From Oscheius dolichura (taxonomy: Eukaryota; Nematoda; Chromadorea; Rhabditida; Rhabditidae), in NCBI GenBank assembly GCA_932521035.1, contig OW051495.1:7378001-7442000 (forward strand): a stretch of DNA of 64,000 nt, written 5' to 3'. A program made the position numbers and the translations under genes. Below, one piece after another: positions 24,901 through 36,400 of the stretch; the stretch's first letter is position 1; the number at the start of each line of letters is the position of its first letter. The notes beneath the pieces were generated by a model, which had not been told where the DNA came from, made no database searches, and worked only from the letters and a program-made list of their open reading frames with translations.

Positions 24901-27900
24901 TAACCTTCTCGTGTTCTAGCTAACACATGATGCCCGAAAGACATACGGCAGTACACGGAGAGAGTCCGAAGCGGTCCATAAACTGAAAAGAGAGGCAGCA
25001 CAAACCAAATTCTCAAATGTTGAATTTAACGACGAGACTTATGTTGATAACAAGCTGCAAATACTTACCCTTCATCAAAATCAAAACAAACAAATAAGAG
25101 AGGCTAACATGAAGGAGCAAGAAATTGAGAGTTTGAATCCCGTCTATGTGTCCAATCAAGGCGGTATAGTGTTCTTCCTGGAAGGGTTCAAGTCGAATTC
25201 CAGGAACACGTCTCGGTGGACCTAGTAATGCTCAAGAGCCTTCTTCATCCGGTCGAGAAAATGGCAGACCTTCCCAGAGAACAGGCGGCGAACAAAACAG
25301 CTTACCGCCTAACTTCTCTGTTGGTCCAACACCTATCAAACAACAGAGGGTTCTTCCAAATGGGAAAAAGGTGAAAGCTACCGCCTACCAGGAACTGTTT
25401 TTTTAGACTGCTACAGTACACCGATTAGTAGCGCCTGACGAGAATAGTAACTATAAACTGACTGATCGAGAAAGAGAATGGCCAGAGTTCACCGGTGTCA
25501 CCTTTTTTACATGGAAATTACCGTCACTGCTTCAGGAAATATGCATGTAGTTGGCCTAATGGGAGCACGGCATAGCGGAAAAACAATTTTGGCCCAAACA
25601 ATTCTCTTCGAATTGGGATACACCATTTCTGAGAAGGATGCTACGCTTACACGGCTTCCTATAGGCAAGAATTTTGCTCCTATGGGATCTAAATAAATTA
25701 AGGCATTCATGCATATGTGCTTCATGATGATAGCCTAATAATAGTCGAATGTTGCGAAGGAATTGATCCAAAAGAAGGCAGGTAGGGTTTCAGTTTAGTT
25801 TTCCGTGACTGTACAGAGTGGGCCAAAATTAGAAATACTCAAAGATGCCATCACCAAAAATTAATAAAGGAATAAATAATGTTTTGAACATTCATAATGT
25901 GTTCACCACCAGCATTTGATTACGAGTACAACAGTTATTTTTGTCTGAAACGTGGTCGGCATGTGAAGGGCCTTCAGTTGTAAGAAAGGTTGCCGTGACA
26001 TGGGCTCGTGTAGCAAAACTAATGGAGATAATCGTTCATTTTCTTGTCTTGGTTGTTTGTTAGAGAGCATATTACCATATAAACATCGCTTTGAGAAACT
26101 GGGAAGCAATAATTCTTTGTGAAATGCAACGCGCCGCGACCATCATTGCAGAACGCATAGCTTTGGTTGACATGACGGATCCGCTCGGCCCATTGAGAAA
26201 AATGTGAAATATCTTCCTAATCAAATTCAAGACGGTGTCGTGTACCAAGTTTAATATAGAAAAGATCCGGAAATAGCAAGCCATAGACGAGAGAACGAAA
26301 GTTCGTCCCTAGTATTCGTCATTTTGGCCCACCCTGTAAAAGAGGTTTGAGTTACCTATTCGCTAAAGTCACTCGCAACAAGTATAAATTCTTGCAGTGT
26401 GAGCAGCTCTCCATTTGGTGCTCTACTCCTCGAAATCTTCATGTATTTATTCTGTACGAGACTCGTTTTCGTTTTGCCATATATCTCAGTAAGGCCGGCT
26501 ATAGCTGAAATTATGAGCCATTTTACAGGACAGTGTTGAAGCCATCAAATTGTATGGTAGAAGACGCATTTCCATGCTAATGACAATGACCAAAGTGCTT
26601 CAGGTTCATTTTTTGTTTAATTCATAATAATTTTGTCGTTCAGTGCGTACGACGTCAACGGATTGACTTTGTTTTACGCTTAGTTCAAGATAACCACGAC
26701 TACAGCCAGGATTTGAAGGAGCTACGGCATTACTTTTCAGAGCCACAACGGCGATATGTTAGCAGTTATACAACACATTCAGAAAGAATTTTTTTAGCTG
26801 GATGGAAAAATTGTTGAAGAATTTACTTCGGACGAATTAGAAATGGATGACATTCTTATCAACAAGATTACGGTTAATATGCTCAGAAATTTTGAACTCG
26901 ATGATAGCGTAGATCAGATGGAAACATATGACAGGTACATGTTTAGACATGGATTAAAAACTCACCACCTTTCTTGTGGTGTGTCTTGTCTCTTACAAGG
27001 GAAGTGCACCAACTGGCGGTGACCGATTTGGCTGATAATCTGCGAGGATGTAGGCCTATGTGAAGTGTGTACAGCACACTAAAAATTGGCTGCTATACTG
27101 GCGATTTGGAGGAGTTAGGCCACTTTGAAGGTCAAAAACTTGCTATTTTGACTCATTTTCTCGCTTTCATAACTTTTGATCCTTAGATACTAGAAGCCCC
27201 CGGTTAGTTTCTGCATAGGCCGAATGATCTGCTTAATAAGCACAGCACAAAAAAGAGCCACCCTCCCTCGATAATTTTGAGCAATTCCATGAAATTCGCG
27301 AAACAGCCTCCGAGCTGGTTTTCCAAAGCCTCTGGAAGGGTTATTTCGCTTCGAAACCCGCTGAAATTACTACCAATCAGCTTATCTCGATGAGATCAAT
27401 CTAACGACTCAAATATCAACCAAGTGGAAACTCCCTCGCAAATGTCGAAAAGTCGACCAAATGGTCAGAAACTGGACAAAAATAACATTTTTCGAGGATT
27501 TTGAAAGACCTACAATATTAGTTTAGTTAGACGCGTATCATCGAGGAGTTTCTGCATAGGCCGAATGATCTGCTTAATAAGCACAGCACAAAAAAAACTC
27601 CTCCAAATCGCCAGTATAGCAGCCAATTTTTAGTGTGCTGTACACACTTCACATAGGCCTACATCCTGGCAGATTATCAGCCAAATCGGTCACCGCCAGT
27701 TGGTGCACTTCCCTTGTTAGTTCCAGCATGTATTAGGGTAGCATGAAAGTTTTGTCACTTTGGCTTTTACTTTTTTCGGACTCGCCCAATTTCGATAATT
27801 CTTTTTGTAGGATGTAGCTATTGATCTCTAAAAAATTCACGAAAAAAAATTAGCCCACTAGCGTGAGTTTCCAAGGCGCGGCACCTCGAGGAAGGCAGTC

Positions 27901-30900
27901 ATCGCGCGCCTCAAAAACGGGATCTCGCCAATACGGCACCTTTCTGCATAAATTTTTATATGTAAAATATCTAAAAAATTCGCTGAGTATTTTGCAGCAA
28001 AAATCTCAAAAGCGAGAAAACAAAAAAGCAAAAAGGTTCGTCTCGGGGCAGAATCGAACCAGTGTCGCTAGAATATAAATTTGCAGAAAACCACTCGGCC
28101 ATGTGGCACCAAACTTAAGACCATTTTTTTCGACCACTCAGAATGAGTTTTCTGCTGAGATTTTTGCTGCAAAATACTCAGCGAATTTTTTAAAGATATT
28201 TTACATATAAAAATTTATGCAGAAAGGTGCCGTATTGGCGAGATCCCGTTTTTGAGGCGCGCGATGACTGCCTTCCTCGAGGTGCCGCGCCTTGGAAACT
28301 CACGCTAGTGGGCTAATTTTTTTTGTGAATTTTTTAGAGATCAATAGCTACATCCTACAAAAAGAATTATCAAAATTGGGCGAGTCCGAAAAAAGTAAAA
28401 GCCAAAGTGACAAAACTTTCATGCTACCCTAATATTGCTTGACACCTTTATTTCTTATCTACTTACTGATATTTAGGCAATTGAACGATATCATAAAAAA
28501 TATGGAACTGGCAGCTAACGACGAAACAGTGGTCAGTGGAGGATACAATGATCAACCAATTGACTGTGTGCGCTTCTGTGGAAGCATGAAAGGAATATGG
28601 GACATGCTAGCTGAATCGACATGCCTCGAAAATACCATTGCTAACATTCGCTCAAAGGAGGTTCAAGATCAACCTGGAGAAGATAATCCGCATGGAGTTG
28701 CAATGACGGTTGGTTTACGGTAGAAAAATTAGCATAAGGAAAATTTCAGAAGTTCTTCTCAGACGCAAAAAGCTTTGTTGATAAATCAAATGACAGTAAG
28801 ATTAAAAGGGAGTATGAAGAATATGAGAGAGAGATCAATCGAAAAAGTAAATCGATATTTCTTTCTTAAGAGATGACATTCAGCTGAGGAGGTTAAAACA
28901 TTGCCTGAAGAAGAAAAGACCCCTGAACTTTTCGTCGATTTTGTGCTAAAATTGGCAGATCTTGTCTTACGGTATAGTCTTGAAATTTCCAATTCGCAAT
29001 TGAAGGAGAAGGTTTGGACCGTACTATAGTAACGATCAGACGATGTTTTAGGGCATAACTATTGGCCTCAATGGATTTATCATCTTCGTCAAAACTTGTA
29101 AGAGCTCTACCATAGAGCTCACTGCGCTCAGAATGGCGTTGTTTGACTATAAAATAATGGGGGCGCTAACAAGGCCGGAAATCTTTAACCATCATCAGTA
29201 AGTCATAAAGAGCTGTTTCTCCAAGAACTTCCCAGTTAGACTGTCGTACCTCCTAATTTTGAGCTAATAATTTTCTAAAAATCTAGAGAGCACCACTTTA
29301 CGGGCATACACTCTTTACTTTCAGAAACTGCTGGTTCCTTTTAATACGCTATGCCCACAGTGGTTTCCGTTTTCATCTGCTGCGGTTTGATCTGTGGGGC
29401 GCGGCTAACACCCATCTGAAGAAGGAAGAACTGAAGGCTGGCTACGAAGCAGATATCTATTTGTGAGTGAAACTCATTGTAGAAAGCTTTTCCTTAGGGG
29501 GATTCATCGGTTCTTGGAGGAGCTGACAGATGCGGATCCCTCACGTTGTGTGCCAGAAATGAACCGTCAGATGTAGGCACTACACTAAATAATAGATTTT
29601 CCGTTTTAGAACTGTTTTCTTCGGGGGAAATATTCCATTTGAGAGGATTGCTCGCCTGTTTGAAGAAGACGCCACTGGCAGGATCTTTGATATGGTTACG
29701 GTAAGCTGCTCAGCCAATCTTTAGAATATTTACTGCAGAGCGCGCTGAGAGACCTTTCTTCAACTGAAGCCAAGTACAACGAATGGATAGCTTTGGCTGA
29801 AAAATGGTTCGATGAAAGTCAATATGCAGCTGTGCCGTTCGAGTCGGAAGAGCAAAGAGAAGAGGAAAAAGAACAACTACTGGGAACACTGATGTGTCGC
29901 AGTTTTGTGATCCTTTACCGAATCATTGGTAACCTTGATATTTCCTAGATAGCTTAATCATTTTCCAGCTGAAACATATTCTAAAGAGGTCATCAAAAGA
30001 AGTGATGACTTCGTGACTAGAAAATTCGAAGAGAGAAATGCTGAAATAGAAAAAATGCGTCTTTTGATGTGGAAAAATATCGCAGGTAAGAAATTCTAGT
30101 AATTATGAGATTTTTTTGTAGATAATGCTAAACAAAATAAGGAGCTCTTCTTTTCTTTGATGAGGACAAATTTATTCGATTTTCTTGTTCAAGAATATAT
30201 CTCAAACCCGAAGAATTTAGATAACTTTCCAGAGGTTTTGAGTGTCGCTGTTACCGTTATCAGAAGTGTTTAGGCCCTGAATACATTAGGAGCCATTATT
30301 GGAACGGAACAATGTTATAAGCAGGACGAAGAAGTGCAGGAATACATCAAAGACAAATGCAGACCTGCAGAGCTAAGAAACCGATCTAATGTATTTTTTT
30401 AATCGGGAACACGCATAAACAACCATTTAGATTCACAGAGTGGATGAAATCAGGCAACGCAAACGATATGAACTTACGGAACGTTGGAGTCTGACCCGCC
30501 TTCGTTGTTTGGAAAGCGGCGTTGTTGAGAAACTGATTTCCTACTTCATTGAAAGGAGGAAACCACAAGGAGTACAAGTGAAGCGATAATTTCATTATGT
30601 TTACCCGTTATTTTTAGTATCTTTTGTCTGCTCTTGTTACGTATCTTGTTTCTGGCCGAAACGCAGAAGAGAAGAAGCTCTCCGAGAATATATACTTGAA
30701 TAGGAGACATGAATTAGTTAAACACATCGTAGCAGAGATATCTGTATCAGGTATAGTATTTTTATACCCGTTTGTATGGTTGTTTGTTTTCAGCGAAAAT
30801 AATTAAAGACATGAAAGAGGAAACGAATGAGATGAACGCTGAGCATCGTAAGCATTTAACGATTTTGAAAAGTGGATGTCAATTTATCAACCTGCTATTA

Positions 30901-32802
30901 GCCATATATTACAACGGCAAAAGCCGAAAGAGTCACTCAACCTTCTTTGAACAGGATTCTCCTAGGTGCTTTCAATAAATAGCCATGGATTTCTATCATA
31001 TTTTAGAGGAACTTTTCCACTTATCGCCTCGGCCGCAGGCGAACTCTTTGACATTTTCACATCACCGTTGTTGACAGCCTGCTCAGAGTAAACAAGGTTC
31101 CATTTGAAAGCCAATAATTTCCAGGAACGAAAAAAAGATGCATGCTTATGCAAAGCACCACTATCTGAACATGGTTTTGAATCTGGGATCTTTGTCTCAA
31201 ACGGACATCAGCAGCATTTTGAAAGACAATGGTCTTAGAAATTATGGAACACTGCCCTATAGGGTAGATCCAATTAAAATTACACATACTGAGAAGGAAT
31301 TTGTCAAGCTCAAAATGGATATGAAACATGTGAGCTTGGTTACGGCAAAATTGGATGGTATCCTTTCAGCAATACGATCATAAATTGGTTGTTGTTGGAG
31401 CAGATCTCCTCGCGCGTCAGACCAGCGTAGAACAAGGTTTCCATGTAATTTACAATACGCTCACAGGTAGAAAACTATGAGGCTTATTGACTATCTGATT
31501 ATTTCAGACCAGATTGACAGGCTGCAAATGGACTTTGTCAAATGGAAGAACGAGAGTGAAAGTTATGATAGATGGGTTCAACAGGAAAATACCCTTCGTG
31601 ATCGAAACATTCGCGAGGCAACAAGGGTTTATTCAAATAAGATGGGTATTTTTAACTAATCGAATTTAGCGGTCAGTATTGCCAGAGTCGCCGGCATTAG
31701 CAGCTGCTGCCATATCTGCACGCGTGGTGAAGTATGCTATTCCCGATGTACCTTATTGCACACGAGGCTATAGTCACCATTGGACAGGAAAGCCGTCGTA
31801 CGAGGACATTAAATGTATTCGCAGAGAGGTACTGCTTTTACCATAACTCCCATCCGTGCCCCTATCAATTTCCTATTACCTTTCAATAGTATTCGTGCAT
31901 GCTCCACTTTCAGTTTCTTCATGACGGAGCCTTTGATGCGTACACTTTCCACGTTCTCAATCCAGTTCAGCAGAAACGAAAAGAGTTTGAAAGTGTGATG
32001 AAGTGAGATGGCTTTCCATTTCACATACAACACTTTTAGATTCCTCGAAAAATTGACAGAATCCAAGGATAAGCCGCTTAACCTTAAACAAAGCAGGCGC
32101 AATGTCACCAGGATGTGCGAATTCGTTCATTTTGATGTGTTCCTGGCCAATTGTGGTTACTACGTCGAGGTAGTCTTCATTTTATGAAAAAGGAGGGGCT
32201 ATTTTAATTGTGACTACCGTAGCGTAACGTCTCCTTTTTTCAGAATGGCTATTACGTTACGGATGAAGACAAATTCCAATCGGAATATGCGTTAATCTTC
32301 TATGAACAACTAAAGGCATTGAATGAGAAGGAAGTAACGGTGATTCTGAACAGCCGATTCAGCAAGGTAGAAAAACGAACAGATTGGGGCGACCACCTGC
32401 TTCCCCTTGGTTTCTTTGACTCGAATCACGTAAGTAGAATTAAAACACAACCTTATGCCTTGCCAGAGTAACTACAAACTCCATTCCACGCTACCCATAA
32501 AAGAATTGTTGAGCCGAAGACCGCACAGGAATGGTGTGCCTTCTCAGCTTCGCTACATTTTGGTGCATGTCACTCATGAGGACAGCGGCGACTGTTATCA
32601 GGTACTGATATTGGGAAATTGGGGCGAGAATTTCATTACTTTCTAGGCTGTCTTTACACCCGAAGCAAAGATTTCTCACGTCCGTGATCAGTTGAAGTGT
32701 TGGAGAGTCAATTCTATTTACAAGGAGAAGGAAAAGGACCTCGATGACGAGAAACATCTACGGGAGATTGGCGGATTCATGATCCAGCTCAAGGGGCACT
32801 AG
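21957..32802 (+). CDS. Large P-loop family protein, copy A (unrecognised family)
   Basis: I do not recognise this family. About 35 exons give roughly 1,700-1,900 residues, ending MIQLKGH at 32802. Exon 1 (21957-22265) holds a basic N-terminus and hydrophobic stretches (IILAVIVIALGLALIF; LLCVVGGGLVTGGMYAL); the next three exons add more. A Pro/Ser/Gln-rich acidic linker (about 23.7-25.4 kb) with a helical part (24.9-25.2 kb) follows. The NTPase exon (25536-25664) encodes HVVGLMGARHSGKTILAQ, a Walker A GxxxxGKT, and the next exon YVLHDDSLIIVECCEGIDP. Then come helical regions, a VVVGADLL segment (31.4 kb), a coiled coil (31.5-31.65 kb) and the C-terminal module (31.7-32.8 kb, DVPYC..GYSHHWTGKPSYEDI). 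Introns are mostly under 50 bases; three are bloated by repeats. One joint near 23.2-23.5 kb does not fit phase cleanly. The P-loop exon uses a GC donor. Function unknown; a membrane-linked nucleotide-binding protein is inferred. Confidence 0.75.
24031..24328. repeat. MITE, terminal inverted repeats TTAAAGG.ACTCTGAGGGAC
   Basis: Begins TTAAAGGAACTCTGAGGGAC and ends GTCCCTCAGAGTCCCTTTAA, about 300 bases, inside an intron of copy A. No coding capacity. TTAA-like ends recur in three other small elements in this window. Confidence 0.8.
25814..26336. mobile_element. Tc1/mariner-type non-autonomous element
   Basis: About 523 bases bounded by inverted ends CAGAGTGGGCCAAAATTAGA (left) and, reverse-complemented, CAGGGTGGGCCAAAATGACG (right), and flanked by TA on both sides, the usual mariner target duplication. 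Minus-strand frames (26284-26072, 26109-25903) are short and interrupted; I cannot assign a DDE/D motif, so it is a deletion derivative or MITE. It enlarges an intron of copy A that is only about 70 bases in copy C. Confidence 0.75.
26994..27717. repeat. Inverted-repeat element with 120-base arms
   Basis: 26994-27114 (ACAAGGGAAGTGCACCAACT onward) returns almost exactly inverted at 27597-27717. A direct repeat (TTTCTGCATAGGCCGAATGA onward) occurs inside at about 27211 and 27549. It lies in the 1,542-base intron 26935-28476 of copy A. Confidence 0.85.
27733..28432. repeat. Near-perfect palindromic element, 276-base arms
   Basis: 27733-28008 (TAGGGTAGCATGAAAGTTTT onward) returns inverted at 28156-28432 with very few changes. 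The roughly 147-base centre holds a tRNA-like sequence on the minus strand. The high arm identity points to a recent insertion. It sits directly after the element at 26994-27717 in the same intron. Confidence 0.88.
28035..28110 (-). other. tRNA-like sequence (degenerate, Leu/Ser type)
   Basis: Minus strand reads GGTGCCACATGGCCGAGTGG (A-box TGGCCGAGTGG), and later GGTTCGATTCTG (B-box). The acceptor stem ends do not pair well and the T-stem is broken, so I read it as a tRNA-derived relic able to carry Pol III promoter boxes rather than a working tRNA gene. Confidence 0.5.
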
Positions 32803-33446
32803 TTACCCTTCTACGCTCTACACACTATTATAGATTGTATAAATTGTATATTACTATCTTTTTCATCATTTACTGATCACAATCAAAGAAATTACTTTTT
32901 GAAATAGGAAACAACGCCCTCATCCAGCTGTAACCCGTATAATTCGTCCCTCCTTTCTATGGTCTATTGAATAGGTCTATTACCGAGCAAGTTAATCCCG
33001 TAAGATGCTGAACTGTAAAAAGGGCAAAGTGCCAGTGAACTTAGGAAAGAGCTGACAAAGGTTCACGTGAATGGGAACAGATGAGAAAAGGGAGGCTGCA
33101 AACATTTCCGCTCTATCGCGTTCTATTACTTTTTTCCTATATTTCTTCGTTAGCAAACATTCGGCAGTTTTTTAAAAATAATAGCAGCAACCAGACAACA
33201 TTTTCCCACAGATCTGACTGCAAACAGCTGTAATTCCGCGTAGTGACGTCACCCGCTAGTTCAATTTCTCACCGCGTTGTTTTTCACCGAAATTTGGCCT
33301 GGGTCTCCCATATCTTTCCATTTATTTTGTTTACCCGTTCAATATGCACATTTCTCTTCTTTTTAAAGGAAGATAATTCAAGCTATTTAATAGGAAGGGA
33401 TTTGTATTCTTGCATTCCAAATTCTAGGCGCTATTTATGACCGATT
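32803..33446. other. Intergenic; resembles the gap before copy C
   Basis: This gap shares an ordered series of words with 53847-54549: GATGCTGAA.T.TAAAAAGG.C, ATGAGAAAAGGGAGG, CGCTCTATC, ACATTTTCCCACA and CCAGTTCAATTTCTCACC. The two gaps are therefore duplicates. A TGACGTCA palindrome (CRE-like) occurs at 33243-33250, and an ATTCTAG acceptor at 33421-33427, 19 bases before the phospholipase ATG. Confidence 0.7.
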
Positions 33447-36400
33447 ATGCCTTTCTCAGTGGATGACTCACCTCCAAGCGGCTCAGATAGTCCTGTTGAA
33501 AACAGGGAACTTATAGAGCGGTGAGTCGTTTGTATATCTGGGGTATTTATGTATCATTTTCCTCCTTTTTTCCTCTGTTTTCATTGTTTGCTTTGCAGAA
33601 GTTTATTTTATAATCTTGGAGTGCTAGTTGCAAACGCCTCTGCCAATAAAACTGTTCGCACCGTGGGCACAGCGGTCAGCAACCACATCTCGGAAAGGAG
33701 ACTCTCCTCGAAAAGGGAAGAAACTGAAACAAAAGTTTGTTTTCTTTTGCCTTTTTAGTTCATTTGATCCTTCCAGATTGAGAAAATATGTCTGAAGAAG
33801 GTGTCGAAATGCTGCCCACTGACCAACTTCTCCTGCCATTCGGAGTCGACTTCCAACGGTCTCGTCTTTCACGCCATCTTTCTTCCCGACTCCAAGGTAC
33901 TGCCGCTCACAATCCCTGAAATATGTCTGCCCAGAGTGTTTGGAAGTCATCCAACGAGGAAGTTGTCCGTCTACTCTGCGATAAACTGGATCCTCTGGCG
34001 AAGTTTCCACAGGATAGGCTCTCCAAAAATCTGGAGTTATTGATGACCATAGTTCGGAAAGAGCCCGTCTGGCATACCTTCCACTACGCAATTGCGTGTG
34101 GTTTTATGCATTATCTTGAGGCCATAATTCTGCAGGATAACAGCATGTAAGTTATCTCCTAATTACTTTACATCTCCTCTAGAGTTTTGGATCATGTTAC
34201 ACCAGATGGTAGACCCCCTCTGAGCATTGCGGCTGAAATGTTTCAACTTGAATCCTTGAAACTCCTACTAGGCAAAGGTTGTGGGCTTTGTGTTTTTTTC
34301 TATCCAATACTATGCTGCAGGCGCTTTGTTAACTCAAAAAGATGCCCGAGGCCGAACAGCAGTCCACTGGGCGGCGGCTTTCAGTGTCCAAGTGTTAGAG
34401 GAGCTCCTTCTCTCCTCCCCTAGCTCTTTCCATAAGTGTCTCTTTATTCTTGATGAAGACGGCTACTCGCCGCTGGGCTCCGCTATCAGAACGGCAAACT
34501 TGAAAGCAGTCCAGTTTCTCATGGGTACTGCTTTCCTTTACCTGTCACAGATTCTTCTTTAGCCCCTAGTCTGTCAGCCCCTCTTCGTCCTCCTAATTCT
34601 GGCCCACTTCTAAATGCTCTCATCGGATTGAACCCTTCACCGTCATTGAGCCAGTAAGATACTCGTATTTTCTTTAACAGTTAGATTAGAATATTGGAAC
34701 TAATAGCGTCTCGGGAGATTGTTAAAGAAGTCGACGGCAACAATCGCACAGTGGAGATTGTTGAACAAGTCGACGGCAACAATCGCACAGTGGAGATTGT
34801 TGAACAAGTCGACGGCAACAATCGCACAGTGGAGATTGTTGAACAAGTCGACGGCAACAATCGCACAGTGTTTCATCAAGACATCCATCCCCAGGCATTC
34901 CTTTCGTTTTTTTCTTCTAGTATCTTTTTTTAAGATCCTTTCCACTCTTCTTAATTCCTTCAAGCATGTAAAATTAAACCGTAAGGATAAATTCGGCTCG
35001 ACGGCTCTCCACCTGGCAGTTGAACGAGGTGATCTCGACTCCACGGTTCTGTTCCTCACCTATGGAGCCAAGGTGAATGAACCGGATGGCAAAGGCGAAA
35101 CCCCGCTCATGAAGGCAGCCGCTGCAGATACTGTAGGTGCTTTCCGTTAGAGAATATCAGATATCCTAGGGCGATTCGGATTTGTTGGTCAAGGCTCTTC
35201 TCGTTTATGATGCTGACATTGTGATAAAAAGTTCCTCTGGTGATGATGTGTTCAAGTTTTCGTCAAAAAACAAAAATAGGTACTTGTCGTTCGTTGAAAT
35301 TCATTAGGCATAGAGCTAATATCGAAAAGTACCTGAACATAGCTGCCATGAAAGAGGAACTACCACAACGTGAAATAAATTGTAAGCGTCTTTAACCACT
35401 TCCACTATTAAAACCTTTAGTTTTGGAAGATTTTGCCCGAAAATTGGCATTGGAATGTGTTTCAAAGGAATTGACGGATGTGGAGAATGTATTCGCACTC
35501 TCGCTCGATGGAGGCGGCATCCGAGGACTTGTCCTAATTCAGGTAGCCCATTTTCTCCTCATAGCATCCACTATTTCAGATACTTATCGAGATTGAAAAA
35601 AAGTTAGGCCATCCCATAATGAACTACTTTGACTGGGTAGCAGGTACTTCGACCGGAGCTATCCTGGCTCTAGCCCTGTGCCAGGGAAAGAAGCCCGCCT
35701 ATTGTCGAGACTTGTACTTCAGACTGAAGGTAATCAGCCCAAAGTTTAGAATTTCTTCCGTTGTAGAATGACGTATTTACTGGATCAAGGCCCTACAGCG
35801 CCGTCTCATTGCAGCGTCTCTTGAAGGAAGAACTCGGGGAGACGACAACCATGGAAGCAGTAGCCAAAGGCGGCAAACGGTAGAGATCATAGCCGCTAGT
35901 TTTGTGAATTCCTTTTCAGGGTTATGGTAACTACATGTGAAGCCAATATTTCTCCTCCACAGCTGCATCTCATCCGCTCATACAAACTTTGTCCAATTTC
36001 TGGTTTCGGAGACCCGAAGAGGACATCATTGTCCGATCCCAAAACGACTCCGGCTTGGTTGGCGGCCAGATGTTCGAGGTTGGTTGTTATTTCTTCCTCA
36101 AAATATTAAAGCGCTACGGTGTCTGTTTGTATGTGCGTTGACATGTTGAGATTTCGTGGCGCAGTGCGAAGTCGGCGGGCGCGCGGCCAGAGAGGTTGCG
36201 GGTTCGATCCCCGCCACAGTCAAACATTTTTGCTTTTTTGTTTTACTGTGTTTACGACAGCCGAAGGCTCCCGCAGGCTACCTGGTTTCTTCTTCAAAAG
36301 CTACTCTTTAGCGCCGCTCCCACCTATTTTCCCTCTGTGAAGGGAACATATATGGACGGAGGTCTCATCGCCAATAATCCTTGCTGTGAGCTGCTCACCG

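Noticed and set aside
31980-32010. Apparent double stop (GTGATGAAGTGA) in copy A
   Set aside because: A GTGAGA donor inside it splices to the ATTCCTCGAAAA exon in phase, giving VMKFLEKL as in the other copies.
34731-34870. CRISPR-like array
   Set aside because: Units are contiguous 39-base tandem copies without spacers, in a eukaryotic gene.
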